A DNA stretch of 64,000 nucleotides from Bacteroidota bacterium (GTDB lineage Bacteria; Bacteroidota; Bacteroidia; NS11-12g; UBA9320): the NCBI GenBank assembly GCA_013359235.1, contig JABWCE010000001.1, positions 1-64,000 on the forward strand. The letters are read 5' to 3'. Each line of letters begins with the position of its first letter. The first letter of the stretch is position 1. The position numbers and the translations under genes are program-made. Positions 9,431 through 19,614 of the stretch are shown piece after piece. The notes below the pieces were generated by a model, which saw nothing but the letters and a program-made list of their open reading frames with translations, made no database searches and had not been told where the DNA came from.

Positions 9431-10314
9431 TAATTAAATCCACCAAAAGCAATAACACTTCCCATAATATTGTAATTGCTGGCATTAACACACAAAACCG
9501 GTATTTGTGAATCATTATTAATAATTTTTACATCTTCATCTCCAATAAACATATCTGAAATTTCTTTTTCTTTTTTTGTGGTAATAACAATTAATCCTGC
9601 TTTTACATTTGCAGAATATCTTATTACAGCATTTGAAAAACTTTTAGAATCTGAAGGTTCATTAGCTTCAACAACTTTTACTCCCTCTGAAATCAATTCG
9701 TTTTTAACATAATTTGAATTTCCTTTTACTTTTATCTGCAAGTACTCATCTTTCTCGTATTTAGAAAAAATATGTACTTCGGCTTTGTGTGTTTTTGCAA
9801 ATTCTAAAGCTTGATTTACCTTTTGTTTGGTTTCAACGCTTTCGTCAATTGATAAAATTATAGGATTATAACCATCTTTATCAACCTTTTTTGATTGCAC
9901 AATTACTACAGGAGCGGGAGAGGAGGTAACTACTTTGAGCGCAAATGCTCCTAATAAATGCTGCATACCTTTTACACCGTGTGTGCCTAAAACAACTAAT
10001 TTTGCTTTGGTTTCGCTTGTGATTTCTGCAATTGTAGAAAAAATACTGCCAGGACGTACTATTGAAAATGTTTTTACACCGGTATTTTGAAAATTTTTTG
10101 TACAAATTTCATTCAATTTATTTTCTATTTCGGTTTGTACAGAGTTAACATTTTTACCAAATTTTGATTTTGATTCTTTGTTTATAATATGCACAAGAGC
10201 AACATCGCCACTTGTAATCTTTGCCAGATAGCTCGCATGATTTGTTGCACAATCAGCTTGTTCGGTAAAATCGTATGTAACAATTATTAAATTGTTTTTT
10301 TCTTTGTTAGACAT
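9430..10314 (-). CDS. Universal stress protein with two UspA domains
   Basis: A 294-residue tandem UspA protein, probably cytoplasmic. The first domain (residues ~8-142) carries the ATP-binding signature as VVLGTHGVKGMQHLLGAFA followed by APVVIVQSKK. The second domain (~150-285) is more diverged: it ends ITTKKEKEIS...IPVLCVNAS and lacks a clear nucleotide-binding glycine motif, so only the first half is likely to bind nucleotide. It overlaps the upstream HD gene by 8 bases and the downstream msrC by one, which makes a tight three-gene operon. The physiological signal is unknown. Confidence 0.93.
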   Translation of the reverse strand: MSNKEKNNLIIVTYDFTEQADCATNHASYLAKITSGDVALVHIINKESKSKFGKNVNSVQTEIENKLNEICTKNFQNTGVKTFSIVRPGSIFSTIAEITSETKAKLVVLGTHGVKGMQHLLGAFALKVVTSSPAPVVIVQSKKVDKDGYNPIILSIDESVETKQKVNQALEFAKTHKAEVHIFSKYEKDEYLQIKVKGNSNYVKNELISEGVKVVEANEPSDSKSFSNAVIRYSANVKAGLIVITTKKEKEISDMFIGDEDVKIINNDSQIPVLCVNASNYNIMGSVIAFGGFN

Positions 10315-10897
10315 AATTATTTAAATTTTCTAATATTTTTTGCAAATTTTTTTCTTTCTGTTTATTTCTTAATTCAATATTGGTGCGGGTAAAGTAATGA
10401 TGTGATTTGAAAAAATTTAATTGAATTGTATCCCAACTTTTTTGATCTTTTACTATATTTCTATATTTGAATTCTTCAAATAAAGAATCTGAAATCTTTT
10501 CAAAGTCATTTCTGCCTAAATAATCAAGATCTGCATCACAAATAATTTCGGCCAAATGTGATGAAGGTGATTGTGGAATTTTTGTAGCCATAATTATTTC
10601 ACAAATTTTGCTAATTTGGCTATCGTTGTAGTTATACTGTGGCAGTACTTGTGTAGAAATAATACAACTTTGTTGTTCATGGCTCAATTCAGAAACCGTA
10701 AATCCTGAATCATGAAATAATGCAGCCGTAAGTATAAGTTTTAACTCGGTTTCATCATTGATATTTTCAGATAAAGCTATGCGTTTTGCTTCGTTATAAA
10801 CATCTATAGTATGTTCAAAACAATGATAAGTTAAATACTTCGGAAGTTTTTCCTTTAGTAAATTTAATATGTATTCTTTAGCCGATTCTATTTGCAT
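10307..10897 (-). CDS. HD-domain phosphohydrolase
   Basis: A 196-residue soluble protein with an HD metal-binding domain. Visible ligands are H29 (HCFEHTID), H62-D63 in LFHDSGF, and an aspartate in ICDADLDYLGR (D121 or D123). Family members hydrolyse phosphoesters of nucleotides; the substrate here is not predictable, and no RelA/SpoT synthetase domain is present. It is the first gene of the operon with the universal stress protein and msrC, overlapping the next gene by 8 bases. A TAGATTTG element (minus strand, 10914-10921) about 17 bp upstream fits the Bacteroidota -7 box. Confidence 0.88.
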   Translation of the reverse strand: MQIESAKEYILNLLKEKLPKYLTYHCFEHTIDVYNEAKRIALSENINDETELKLILTAALFHDSGFTVSELSHEQQSCIISTQVLPQYNYNDSQISKICEIIMATKIPQSPSSHLAEIICDADLDYLGRNDFEKISDSLFEEFKYRNIVKDQKSWDTIQLNFFKSHHYFTRTNIELRNKQKEKNLQKILENLNNYV

Positions 10898-11037
10898 TGA
10901 AAAGCAGTCAAAACAAATCTAATTTAATGAAAAAAACAAATTCAAGTTATATTTTTTCAATTTTATAAAGTAATTAAATAAATACAAAAACAACTATAAT
11001 TTATATTATGTTAAGTAGAAAGTATTTTATTTAATTA

Positions 11038-12237
11038 TTACAACTCATCTTTCAATTTTTTATACTCTTCTTCCTTTTCTTTATTTCCAATGTTTTTATA
11101 CAATCTCTGTAGGCTTTCTAACAATTCAAATTTTTCTTTTTTATCATCACCAGGAACACCAACTTGATAGCATTTTTCAAAATATTTAATTGCAACTATA
11201 TAAAATTCAGAAATTTGAGTTTCCAATTTTGTTTGTTCATCCTTTTTATAGGTTTTTGTAAGTTTATCAATTATTGGTCTTGCTTTATTTACATATAGTA
11301 CGCCCAAATTAAAACTTGCATCATAATAATCAGGATCAATTTCTAAAGCTTTTTTATAATCTTTTTCGGCTTCATCCCATTTTTGAATTTTTTCGAAAGT
11401 TGAAGCACGTGCAAAGTAATAAATTTTGTTTTCTGCATCAGCTTCTATGGCGGCATTGAGTTTTTCGAGAAGTAAGTCGGTTTTTCCTTGTTTCAGATAA
11501 ATATCAAGTTCCATATTCATCAAATCAATATCATTAGGAAATCTATTTCTTCCATCAGCTAATGATTGTAAGGCTGCCGCTGTGTCTTTCTCGTCTAATT
11601 GCACTCGGGCAAGTGCATTGTAAATTTTAGGGTCGTTAAATTTCAAATCTATTAATTTATTGATGTATTGCTTTGTTAAAGCATTATCACCCTTAGCCAT
11701 TGCAGCATAATAGCAATATTGATATATTATTGCATCTGTAATATTTATAGTTTTTAAGTCGCCTTTTGTATCGTAAGGAATAATTCTCAACGTGGTTGTG
11801 TAATAAAAAATAGATTTATCATAATTTTTTGCTTGATATTCTGCTACTCCTAAATTAAACATCACGTTTGCAACATTCAACAAATAAAAATCGCATTGTT
11901 CCTGCCAACTTTTTTTAGTATCAGACTCTTTGCATTTAAAAAGAGATTCGGCAGCAATAACAATTGCATCTGGATTTTCTTTTGATAATTCGTCGTTTTT
12001 CCTAGCTATTTCGTAATAAACTGCACCGCGATATACCCACATTTTAGGACTATTTGAGGTTTTTGAATGCTCCTTCGCTTCGTCAATTAAGCGTTTACAT
12101 TCTCTCAAATCTTTTACTGCATTCGGGTCTGTATCTTCAAGTATCATTCGCACTGTTTCAACCTTACTGGGTTGTGCTACAACTATGATAGAGGTTAGTA
12201 AAACTAAGGCTGTAAGATATATTCTAATTTTTTTCAT
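11038..12237 (-). CDS. Secreted tetratricopeptide-repeat protein
   Basis: A 399-residue protein with an N-terminal signal peptide (IYLTALVLLTSIIVVAQ, cleavage near residue 21) followed by TPR-type helical pairs. The clearest repeats are around residues 260-310 (AENKIYYFARASTFEKIQ, then WDEAEKDYKKALEIDPDYYDASFNLGVLY). The C-terminal 40 residues are highly charged. It is probably a periplasmic scaffold. Similar TPR proteins are common in Bacteroidota and usually have no assigned role. It stands alone, with 126 bp separating it from gyrA upstream. Confidence 0.85.
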   Translation of the reverse strand: MKKIRIYLTALVLLTSIIVVAQPSKVETVRMILEDTDPNAVKDLRECKRLIDEAKEHSKTSNSPKMWVYRGAVYYEIARKNDELSKENPDAIVIAAESLFKCKESDTKKSWQEQCDFYLLNVANVMFNLGVAEYQAKNYDKSIFYYTTTLRIIPYDTKGDLKTINITDAIIYQYCYYAAMAKGDNALTKQYINKLIDLKFNDPKIYNALARVQLDEKDTAAALQSLADGRNRFPNDIDLMNMELDIYLKQGKTDLLLEKLNAAIEADAENKIYYFARASTFEKIQKWDEAEKDYKKALEIDPDYYDASFNLGVLYVNKARPIIDKLTKTYKKDEQTKLETQISEFYIVAIKYFEKCYQVGVPGDDKKEKFELLESLQRLYKNIGNKEKEEEYKKLKDEL

Positions 12238-12363
12238 CTTAAATTTTTTAAAAATATTTACTTCAATTATAGTACCAAATATTTCAAATTTATAATTTCT
12301 TTAAATTTTTATAGAAACTAATTTAATGAATTGGTTTATGAATTTTATTAATGGAATTAAAAA

Positions 12364-14898
12364 TTACTCGTTTTCTTCAATTTCTGTTGAATTTTGAATA
12401 TCATTTTCGGAGATTTCAGTATTTTCATCTTCTCCATTTTCTTCATGTTCTACTTTTGCAATAGAGACAATTTCATCGCTTTCGCGTAATTTAATTAACC
12501 TTACTCCTTGAGTAGCTCTGCCCATTACACGCAACGAAGCCACAGGCATTCTAATTGCTATTCCCGATTTGTTTATTATCATCAAATCGTCATTGTCGTT
12601 TACATCAAGTATAGCAACGAGTGTACCTGTTTTTTCTGTGATATTTAAGGTTTTTACTCCCTTGCCTCCTCTTCCGGTTATTCTGTAATCTTCAATGTCA
12701 GTACGCTTTCCGTAGCCTTTTTCAGATACTACAAGTATTGTAGAAGGGCTACCCTGTTCTACAGTAATTATTCCAATAACTTCATCTGTTTTGTTTTCGA
12801 GTGTAACGGCTTTTACCCCTGAAGCTGTTCTGCCCATTGGTCTTACTTTGCTTTCTGAAAATCTTATTGCTTTTCCCGACTTTTTTGCAATTATCACTTC
12901 ACATTTGCCATTTGTAAGTTTTACATCCAATAATTCATCTTCTTCTCTAATTGTAATAGCATTTATACCATTTACTCTTGGTCTTGAGTATGCTTCTAAT
13001 GTTGTTTTTTTAATTATTCCCTTTTTAGTTATCATGGTTATGTAATTATTGTTTACATACTCTTCGTCTTTAAGTGTAATTACATTAATGCAAGACCTTA
13101 TTTTGTCTTCCTGTGGTATGCTTATAAGGTTTTGAATTGCTCGTCCTTTTGTTGTTTTTGCTCCTTCGGGTATTTCCCAAACTTTCATCCAAAAACATCT
13201 TCCATGATCAGTAAAAAACAATAGATGATTGTGATTTGTGGCAATAAACATGTGTTCTACAAAATCTTCATCTCTGTGGCTTACCGCTTTATTTCCAACA
13301 CCACCCCTACCCTGCGATTTATATTCGGTAAGTGGAGTACGTTTTATGTAGCCCATATGTGATATTGTAACCACAACTTCTTCGTCTGCAATTAAATCTT
13401 CAATATTCAAATCATCGGCAGAGTGTACAATTTCTGTTCGGCGAGCATCGCCAAATTTATCTTTTACTTCGTTAAGTTCATCTTTTATTAGGTTCATTCT
13501 CATGTTTTCATCAGATAGAAGCGTATTAAGATAATCTATTAATTTCATTATTTCTTCATATTCTTCCTTTATCTTTTCTCTTTCAAGTCCTGTTAGTTTT
13601 TGTAACCTGAGGTCAAGTATTGCTTTTGATTGGATTTCGGTAAGTTCAAAATTGCTCATCAAACCGTTTCTTGCTTCTTCAACCGTTTTTGATTCGCGAA
13701 TTAATTTTATAACAGCATCAAGGTTATCAAGTGCTTTTAATAATCCTTCGAGAATATGGGCTCTTTTGCGTGCATCTTCAAGTTCAAATTGTGCTCTGCG
13801 AACTACAACTTCGTGCCTGTGTTCAACAAAATTTGAAATTAATGATTTTAAATTGAGCAATTCGGGGCGACCTTTTACCAAAGCAATATTATTTACCGAA
13901 AACGAACTTTGAAGTGGTGTGTATTTGTATAATTGGTTTAAAACTATATTAGGAATAGCATCTCTTTTCAATTCAAACACTATTCTTAATCCGTCTTTTC
14001 CAGATTCATCGCGTACTTCAGAAATACCATCAATTATTTTTTCATTTATTAAATCTACAGCTTTAATGATGATTTGTGAGGGTGAAATTTGATATGGTAC
14101 TTCTGTAACAATTATTTGCTCTCTACCTGAATTTAGTGTTTCGGTTTCTGCTTTTCCGCGTATTACCACTCTGCCTCGCCCTGTTAATATTGAATCTCTG
14201 ATGCCATCAAAGCCATAAATTATACCACCTGTAGGAAAATCAGGACCTTTTACAAATTGCATCAATTGTTCTATTTCAATTTCTCTATTATCAATATAAG
14301 CTATTGTTCCATCAATTATTTCTGTAAGATTGTGTGGAGGCATATTGGTTGCCATACCTACTGCAATACCTGATGCTCCGTTTATCAATAGATTTGGAAC
14401 TTTTGAGGGAAGTACTGTTGGCTCTGTGAGTGTATCATCAAAATTTGGTATAAAATCAACCGTGTTTTTTTCAATATCAACTAACATTTCTTCGGCAATT
14501 TTTCTCATTCGGGCTTCTGTATATCGCATTGCGGCCGGAGGGTCTCCATCTATAGAACCGTAATTTCCCTGTCCATCTACCATCATGTATCTTACACTCC
14601 AATCTTGTGCAAGTCTTACCATTGCATCATAAACTGATTGATCGCCATGTGGGTGAAATTTTCCTAAAACCTCTCCTACTATTCTGGCAGATTTTTTATA
14701 CGGACGATTACTTGCAAGCCCTAATTCAGACATTCCGTAAAGAACTCTGCGGTGTACTGGTTTTAATCCGTCTCTTACATCGGGCAAGGCTCTCGAAACA
14801 ATTACAGACATTGAGTAATCAATGTACGCAACTTTCATTTCGTCTTCGATATTTATAGGTATAATCTTGTCATTTTCAGGCTCAAAAATTTCTTCCAT
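12364..14898 (-). CDS. gyrA: DNA gyrase subunit A
   Basis: An 844-residue type IIA topoisomerase subunit that cuts and rejoins DNA to introduce negative supercoils together with GyrB. The active-site tyrosine is Y126 in AAMRYTEAR. The winged-helix segment [18 protein letters not shown] is intact. The C-terminal half has six beta-pinwheel blades, with a GyrA-box form QGRGGVG near residue 530 and another GRGGKG near residue 750, which favours GyrA over ParC. The tail is acidic. At the position equivalent to E. coli Ser83 there is a glutamine (Q87, codon CAA), while the Asp87 equivalent is kept as D91. It is transcribed alone. Confidence 0.96.
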   Translation of the reverse strand: MEEIFEPENDKIIPINIEDEMKVAYIDYSMSVIVSRALPDVRDGLKPVHRRVLYGMSELGLASNRPYKKSARIVGEVLGKFHPHGDQSVYDAMVRLAQDWSVRYMMVDGQGNYGSIDGDPPAAMRYTEARMRKIAEEMLVDIEKNTVDFIPNFDDTLTEPTVLPSKVPNLLINGASGIAVGMATNMPPHNLTEIIDGTIAYIDNREIEIEQLMQFVKGPDFPTGGIIYGFDGIRDSILTGRGRVVIRGKAETETLNSGREQIIVTEVPYQISPSQIIIKAVDLINEKIIDGISEVRDESGKDGLRIVFELKRDAIPNIVLNQLYKYTPLQSSFSVNNIALVKGRPELLNLKSLISNFVEHRHEVVVRRAQFELEDARKRAHILEGLLKALDNLDAVIKLIRESKTVEEARNGLMSNFELTEIQSKAILDLRLQKLTGLEREKIKEEYEEIMKLIDYLNTLLSDENMRMNLIKDELNEVKDKFGDARRTEIVHSADDLNIEDLIADEEVVVTISHMGYIKRTPLTEYKSQGRGGVGNKAVSHRDEDFVEHMFIATNHNHLLFFTDHGRCFWMKVWEIPEGAKTTKGRAIQNLISIPQEDKIRSCINVITLKDEEYVNNNYITMITKKGIIKKTTLEAYSRPRVNGINAITIREEDELLDVKLTNGKCEVIIAKKSGKAIRFSESKVRPMGRTASGVKAVTLENKTDEVIGIITVEQGSPSTILVVSEKGYGKRTDIEDYRITGRGGKGVKTLNITEKTGTLVAILDVNDNDDLMIINKSGIAIRMPVASLRVMGRATQGVRLIKLRESDEIVSIAKVEHEENGEDENTEISENDIQNSTEIEENE

Positions 14899-15003
14899 TT
14901 GTTTTATTTTTTTTCGGTGAAATTACAATAAAAAAACTATGTGCAAACCTTAGATTTTGGCACTAAATACCCACATTTTATTTACAAAATTTAAAGATTG
15001 TTT

Positions 15004-16392
15004 TTAGAAAGTGTATTCATTTCCACGAATTGGAATTTCAATTTTGTTAAAATTTATTTCTTCAAGGTATTCTTTAAATCCCTCAATTGTTTTTTTATCA
15101 CCATGTATTAAAAATACTTTTTTAAGGTTTTTATTTTCTGAATCTTTTAGGTATTTTACTAATCCGTCTCTATCAGGGTGAGCAGAAAAAATATCTGTTG
15201 AGGTTACTTTGGCATAAACAGGGCTTTCAAAACTTCCAATTTTAATAGATTTTTGTCCTTGAAGTAGTTTATTTCCAAGCGTGCCATCAGCACAATATCC
15301 TGCAATGAGTATATATGATACAGGATTATGTATATTGTTTCTTACATGTTGCTGAATTCTGCCGCCTTCTACCATTCCTGCTGATGAAACTATAATGTAT
15401 GGCTCATTTTGATAGTTTAAATCTTGTTGGTCATATTCTGTTTCTATAACCTTTAGATTCGGAAAATTGAATAAATCACCATGTTTTTTAAAAAACTCTT
15501 GGGCTTCATTATTCATATATTCATCAAATTGCTCGTGAACTCTTGTACTTTGTATTCCCAATTTACTATCTGTAAAAACTTTTATACCATTTAGTTCACC
15601 TCTTTTGTAAAGTTGATTAAGAGTAAACAATATAGCTTGTGTACGCCCAACACTAAAAGCTGCAATAATCAACCTGCCTTTTTTATTTTTACAACTTAAA
15701 TTTATATGATTTAAAATTTCATCTTCGGCAGTATTTAGGCATTTATGCTTTCTGTTTCCATAAGTTGATTCACAAACTAAATAATCAATATCAGGCATAA
15801 TTTCAGGGTTAACAACAATTTTTGAATTTTCTTTGCCTAAATCTCCTGTAAAACCAATTTTTATTGTTTTTCCGTTTTCATTAATTTCTGCAAGAACAGA
15901 AGCGGCCCCAAGTATATGTCCGGCATTATAAAATGTAAAACTAAAGTTTTCATTAATCTTTATTTTATTATGAAAATCTATTAGTTTTATATGCTCAAGT
16001 GATTCCTTTACATGTTTAGATGAATATAAAACAGTATTTTGTTTTGATTTTTTGCCCTTTTTCTTAGATTTATTTACTGCGTATTGCACATTAACTGAAT
16101 CATAAAGTAAATTTTCAACAAGTGATGCTGTGGGCTTTGTACAATAAATTGTGCCCTTAAATCCATGTTTAACAATTGTAGGAATGTTGCCCGAATGATC
16201 AATATGAGAATGTGTTAAAATTATGCAATTAATTTCTGAAGGATTGAATGGAAATTTGTCGTTTATATCTAATTTATCACCACTTTCGTATTGCAGCCCA
16301 CAATCAATTAATATTTTTGAGTTATTATCAAATTCGAGCAGGTGCATACTGCCCGTAACTTGTTGTGTAGCCCCATAGAACTTGAGTTTCAT
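15004..16392 (-). CDS. Beta-CASP metallo-beta-lactamase-fold RNase (CPSF/RNA-specificity type)
   Basis: A 462-residue protein of the MBL-fold beta-CASP family, which includes RNA endo- and exonucleases. The zinc motif is THSHIDHSG, with H61, H63, D65 and H66. Downstream motifs include AGHILGAAS (~residue 158), GDLGKE (~183), SSAGMVEGGRIQQH (~345) and the C-terminal RMMBL segment FSAHPDRDGLVKYL (~405). This fits the bacterial 'MBL fold metallo-hydrolase, exonuclease of RNA specificity' group. There is no N-terminal KH domain. The likely role is RNA processing or decay in the cytoplasm; no direct target can be seen. Confidence 0.92.
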   Translation of the reverse strand: MKLKFYGATQQVTGSMHLLEFDNNSKILIDCGLQYESGDKLDINDKFPFNPSEINCIILTHSHIDHSGNIPTIVKHGFKGTIYCTKPTASLVENLLYDSVNVQYAVNKSKKKGKKSKQNTVLYSSKHVKESLEHIKLIDFHNKIKINENFSFTFYNAGHILGAASVLAEINENGKTIKIGFTGDLGKENSKIVVNPEIMPDIDYLVCESTYGNRKHKCLNTAEDEILNHINLSCKNKKGRLIIAAFSVGRTQAILFTLNQLYKRGELNGIKVFTDSKLGIQSTRVHEQFDEYMNNEAQEFFKKHGDLFNFPNLKVIETEYDQQDLNYQNEPYIIVSSAGMVEGGRIQQHVRNNIHNPVSYILIAGYCADGTLGNKLLQGQKSIKIGSFESPVYAKVTSTDIFSAHPDRDGLVKYLKDSENKNLKKVFLIHGDKKTIEGFKEYLEEINFNKIEIPIRGNEYTF

Positions 16393-16436
16393 TTTAAATT
16401 GTTAAAAAATTTTAAGTTTACTTGCTTCGCTTATTT

Positions 16437-17564
16437 TCAATGCAAAAATATTTTTTTAGTATCACAATACAACTCTTTTTGCAATAAAATAAAATATATA
16501 CCTTTTGCATATTGTTTTACAGAAGTTTCATGAATATTTATTTGAATAATGTTTTCTTCAATTAAATTACCCGAGTAATCAAAAATTTTATAATTAAATC
16601 CTACGAGATTCTCAAATCTCAATACACCATTCGTCAAATAAACATTTATTTTGTTGTTAATTATGTATTTATTAGTATTTACCAATTCGGTATCTTTTAT
16701 TTCTGAAAGAAAAATTAATGCTGCCAAAGCACCTTTTACTGTTTCTGTCAGGGTGTTTATGTCTATATTTTTTAATAAATCATCAGTTGTATGTGTATAT
16801 GGATACGAGGCGTATTGATAAAGACCTGAAATAATATACCCCGAATCAATAAAAGGGATATAATCTGATAAATATGCTTGGCTTATTTGTGGTGTTAATG
16901 TTGTGTAAATACTATAACAGTTTGCAATTTTATTGGTTAAAAGTTCACTTAAAATTTTGTTTGAACTTTGTTCGTCTTTTTCGCACTTAACTTTACTATT
17001 GTCAAAGCCTGCAGTGCCTCCCAACTGGTCAAAATTGAGCATAAATTTGACTTTTATTCCGTTTGATTTTATTCTTTTTACATAATCGTAACTTCCTTTA
17101 AATCCTAATTCTTCGCCCGAAAAAAATATAAATCTGATAGTGTATTTTGATTTTAGGTTTTTTAAAAGTTTTGCCATTTGGTAAACTGCAAAATTACCTG
17201 TTCCATTATCATTTACACCTTTTCCAACCCACGAATCGTAATGTGCACAAACAAGAATACTACTATCATTAGTACCGTTTTTCACAAGTTCAATATTATA
17301 CAGTGTGTCAGTTGTATTCATAAAGTAATAAACTTTAGGCATATATCCAGCTTCTATTGATATTTTTTTTAACCATTCGAAAGTGCTGTCAAGTCCTGTT
17401 GTGCCACTCATTTTAATACCTAAAGTCTCTATTTTACTTAAAAAATTATACGGATTTTCAACCTTTTTAATAAAATCGGCAATATTTTTACTGTAAGATT
17501 GTGCATTCAAAACCCAATTTGCAAGTAAAGTTATCAAATTTAGTATTATAATCCTTTTAATCAT
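16437..17564 (-). CDS. Secreted M28-family zinc aminopeptidase with T9SS type A sorting domain
   Basis: A 375-residue exported peptidase. A signal peptide ends near residue 21 (ANWVLNAQ). The two-zinc site of M28 enzymes is visible: H108 (VCAHYDSW), D119 (GVNDNGTGN), the E151-E152 pair (FSGEELGFKGS), D179 (NFDQLGG) and H258 (YPYTHTTDD). The last ~70 residues resemble a type A type-IX-secretion sorting domain (LRFENLVGFNYKIFDYSG, then KGIYFILL and a basic end). It is therefore likely exported to the cell surface or medium to free N-terminal amino acids. It begins right after the tsaE stop codon, with no gap. Confidence 0.9.
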   Translation of the reverse strand: MIKRIIILNLITLLANWVLNAQSYSKNIADFIKKVENPYNFLSKIETLGIKMSGTTGLDSTFEWLKKISIEAGYMPKVYYFMNTTDTLYNIELVKNGTNDSSILVCAHYDSWVGKGVNDNGTGNFAVYQMAKLLKNLKSKYTIRFIFFSGEELGFKGSYDYVKRIKSNGIKVKFMLNFDQLGGTAGFDNSKVKCEKDEQSSNKILSELLTNKIANCYSIYTTLTPQISQAYLSDYIPFIDSGYIISGLYQYASYPYTHTTDDLLKNIDINTLTETVKGALAALIFLSEIKDTELVNTNKYIINNKINVYLTNGVLRFENLVGFNYKIFDYSGNLIEENIIQINIHETSVKQYAKGIYFILLQKELYCDTKKIFLH

Positions 17565-17996
17565 TTAAGAAGTTGTGGCTATAAGTCTCCTTTTATTTGT
17601 ATTAATGTATTTCAATTCACAAAATACAACATTTTTCGTTGGTAAAATGCTTTTAATTTTATCATACCATTCAATAAAACAATAATTGCCTGAGTAAATA
17701 TATTCTTCAATTCCTGTTTCGATAATATCTTCCAAAGTATTATTTAATCTATATAAATCAAAATGGAAAATATCATTGTTTTGGCTGCGGTAATGATTAA
17801 TTATTGAAAAAGTAGGACTTGTAACTTCGTCAAAACTGCCAAGAGCTTTACAAAAGGCTTTTACAAGTGTGGTTTTGCCGGTACCAAGGCTCCCGTTTAG
17901 GCAAACAATTTTTTGGCTATAAAATGTTTTTAAAAAGTCATTTGCAGTTTCATCAATTTCGTCAATAGAAAAAATCCATTCTCTTTGCTTATTCAT
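17565..17996 (-). CDS. tsaE: tRNA threonylcarbamoyladenosine biosynthesis ATPase TsaE
   Basis: A 143-residue ATPase needed with TsaB and TsaD to make the t6A37 modification on tRNAs reading ANN codons. The Walker A motif is GSLGTGKTT (residues 35-43), followed by the family motifs SPTFSIINHY and FHFDLYRL and a C-terminal EWYDK segment. The length fits the family. It lies 3 bp after the MORN-like gene and directly before the M28 peptidase on the minus strand, probably in one transcript. No tsaB or tsaD is seen in the window. Confidence 0.95.
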   Translation of the reverse strand: MNKQREWIFSIDEIDETANDFLKTFYSQKIVCLNGSLGTGKTTLVKAFCKALGSFDEVTSPTFSIINHYRSQNNDIFHFDLYRLNNTLEDIIETGIEEYIYSGNYCFIEWYDKIKSILPTKNVVFCELKYINTNKRRLIATTS

Positions 17997-17999
17997 TTT

Positions 18000-19100
18000 T
18001 CAAAAATCTTTTGAATCTGTCATTTCTCCTTTATTCCAAATTTCAATTCGTATTTTTTTTCCTTTAAAATTGTAATAAATCCATTCTCCGTCTTTTTTAT
18101 CAAGTAAATACGAACCAATACTTTTGCCATACAAACGGCTTATACCAAAGTACCATTTTCCGTTTCGCTTTCCGTCAATATAATCGCCTTCACATTTTGT
18201 TTTTTCATTTGAAGCTTTTTCTATCCAGTGTCCGTTTTTTTTAGACTTTGAATAATTTCCTTTTGTATCAATCACTCCATCATTCCAAAGGGTGTATTCG
18301 CCTTCTAAGAAATCATTATCATAGTTTAATTCTTCAGCTTTGTTACCTGTAAGGTCATAGCTTATCCAAGTACCATCTTTTTTGCCGTTTTTATAAGATT
18401 CTTGTTTGATTTTATTACCTCCTATATCAAATTTTACAAATATTCCATCTTGTAAACCATCTTTAAATTTTCCTGTTTCGCCAATTTGGCCATTTGAATG
18501 ATAAATAATTGAAGTTCCATCTCTTGCGCCATTTTTATATTCAATATCTTTTCTAAGTTTTCCTTCTTCTGAATAAGAAAGCACTCTTCCATTGGGTTTT
18601 CCATTTTTAAATTCAGCTTCTTGTTGTTTGTTACCGTTTTCAAACCATAAAATTAATTTACCATCTTCTAAACCATTTTTAAAATTTGCATTCTTTTTTT
18701 TATTGCCGTTGCTGTAATAACTTTCATAATCGCCATTTATATTTCCTTCATTGTAAAATGTAATAATTTCGGGCTTTCCATTACTATACCAAGTTTTGTA
18801 ACTTCCATGTCGTTTCCCGTCTTTATATTCAATTTCTGATTCTTTTACAGATGTTTCGTAAAATGATAGGTATTTTCCTTCTATTTTGCCATTAATCCAT
18901 TCTATTTCCTGCCATCGTCGGTTATTGGGATAATTTAAAACAGATTTGCCTGTGAATGGTACACCTTTATAAAGATAAATGTTATCTTTATTTTTATTTA
19001 GTTCAGAAAATTTTACGGTTTTTGTTTGACAATTACCGCCATAGCATATAAAAGATAAAATTGATATTGTTAAAAATCTTTTAATTTTAATGTTCATCAA
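18000..19100 (-). CDS. MORN-variant repeat protein (YwqK-like)
   Basis: A 366-residue protein with a signal peptide (residues ~1-25) and about a dozen 23-residue repeats of the form 'Y.NGK.dG.w..yy.nGn', for example FKNGLEDGKLILWFENGN. These are the MORN_2 or YwqK type. Databases often call such proteins 'YwqK family antitoxin', but no toxin gene is nearby and export makes an antitoxin role unlikely. Probably a periplasmic or surface repeat protein of unknown function. It may head the transcript running into tsaE and the M28 peptidase. Confidence 0.85.
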   Translation of the reverse strand: MMNIKIKRFLTISILSFICYGGNCQTKTVKFSELNKNKDNIYLYKGVPFTGKSVLNYPNNRRWQEIEWINGKIEGKYLSFYETSVKESEIEYKDGKRHGSYKTWYSNGKPEIITFYNEGNINGDYESYYSNGNKKKNANFKNGLEDGKLILWFENGNKQQEAEFKNGKPNGRVLSYSEEGKLRKDIEYKNGARDGTSIIYHSNGQIGETGKFKDGLQDGIFVKFDIGGNKIKQESYKNGKKDGTWISYDLTGNKAEELNYDNDFLEGEYTLWNDGVIDTKGNYSKSKKNGHWIEKASNEKTKCEGDYIDGKRNGKWYFGISRLYGKSIGSYLLDKKDGEWIYYNFKGKKIRIEIWNKGEMTDSKDF

Positions 19101-19138
19101 TAAAAAAGCAAAATTACATATTTGTAACTTATAATGCT

Positions 19139-19243
19139 TTAATTTTGAAGAAATACAGCTAATAAAAGAATAAATGCTAAATTTATAAAGAGTGCTAAAA
19201 TAGCATAGTAAAAGTCATTTGATTTTGATATTTTAATTTTCAT
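19139..19243 (-). CDS. Possible 34-residue single-span membrane peptide
   Basis: A short frame beginning MKIKISKSNDFYYAIL and ending LLAVFLQN would give a basic N-terminus followed by one hydrophobic helix (residues ~12-32). Small one-helix proteins like this are common in Bacteroidota. A longer version starting at 19402 exists in the same frame, but its extra N-terminal part has an unlikely composition (poly-lysine, cysteine-rich), so I prefer the internal ATG. No ribosome binding site or homology supports it, so it may not be a gene. Confidence 0.35.
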   Translation of the reverse strand: MKIKISKSNDFYYAILALFINLAFILLLAVFLQN

Positions 19244-19614
19244 TGTAAGAGGTAATTTGAATAATTTTTTCTTTTTGACAAAGATAATAACAATTATGTG
19301 ACAAAAAGCAAACGATTTTTTAAAAAAAATTAACACTTTGTTGCAAAAATCATTTCTCTTTTGCCAGGTGGGTAGGCAAGGCAGTAATTTCAAAACCTGC
19401 ATTTTTAGGTTTCTTTTAACGGCAGTTTTGATATTGGCGAAGGTGGCGATTTATACCACAAATATTGATGAGAACCAAACTTTAATTAACCACAAAACTG
19501 TCTGCCAGCACTACACTTGAATAGAAGCACAAAGATTCATTTAACCACTGAACCGCCACTATCGTTTAGGTGCTGTAAGGCGATGCCGCTAATTATTTAT
19601 CCTTAGTCATTATA
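19244..19614. other. Gene-poor stretch of unusual composition
   Basis: No convincing coding frame is found here on either strand. The segment from about 19360 to 19600 is visibly richer in G and C than its neighbours (for example ACCGCCACTATCG and AAGGCGATGCCGC). Such patches in AT-rich Bacteroidota genomes often mark inserted or decaying DNA. It lies directly downstream of the broken mnmD gene, in the direction of that gene. No transposase, inverted repeats or direct-repeat ends can be identified. Confidence 0.5.

Noticed and set aside
18000-19100. Antitoxin of a toxin-antitoxin pair
   Set aside because: The YwqK name is only a database label for these repeats. The protein has a signal peptide, and no toxin-like gene is next to it.
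19139-19402. An 87-residue version of the small membrane peptide
   Set aside because: The N-terminal extension has poly-lysine and unlikely composition, and runs into the non-coding patch; the internal ATG gives a cleaner peptide.
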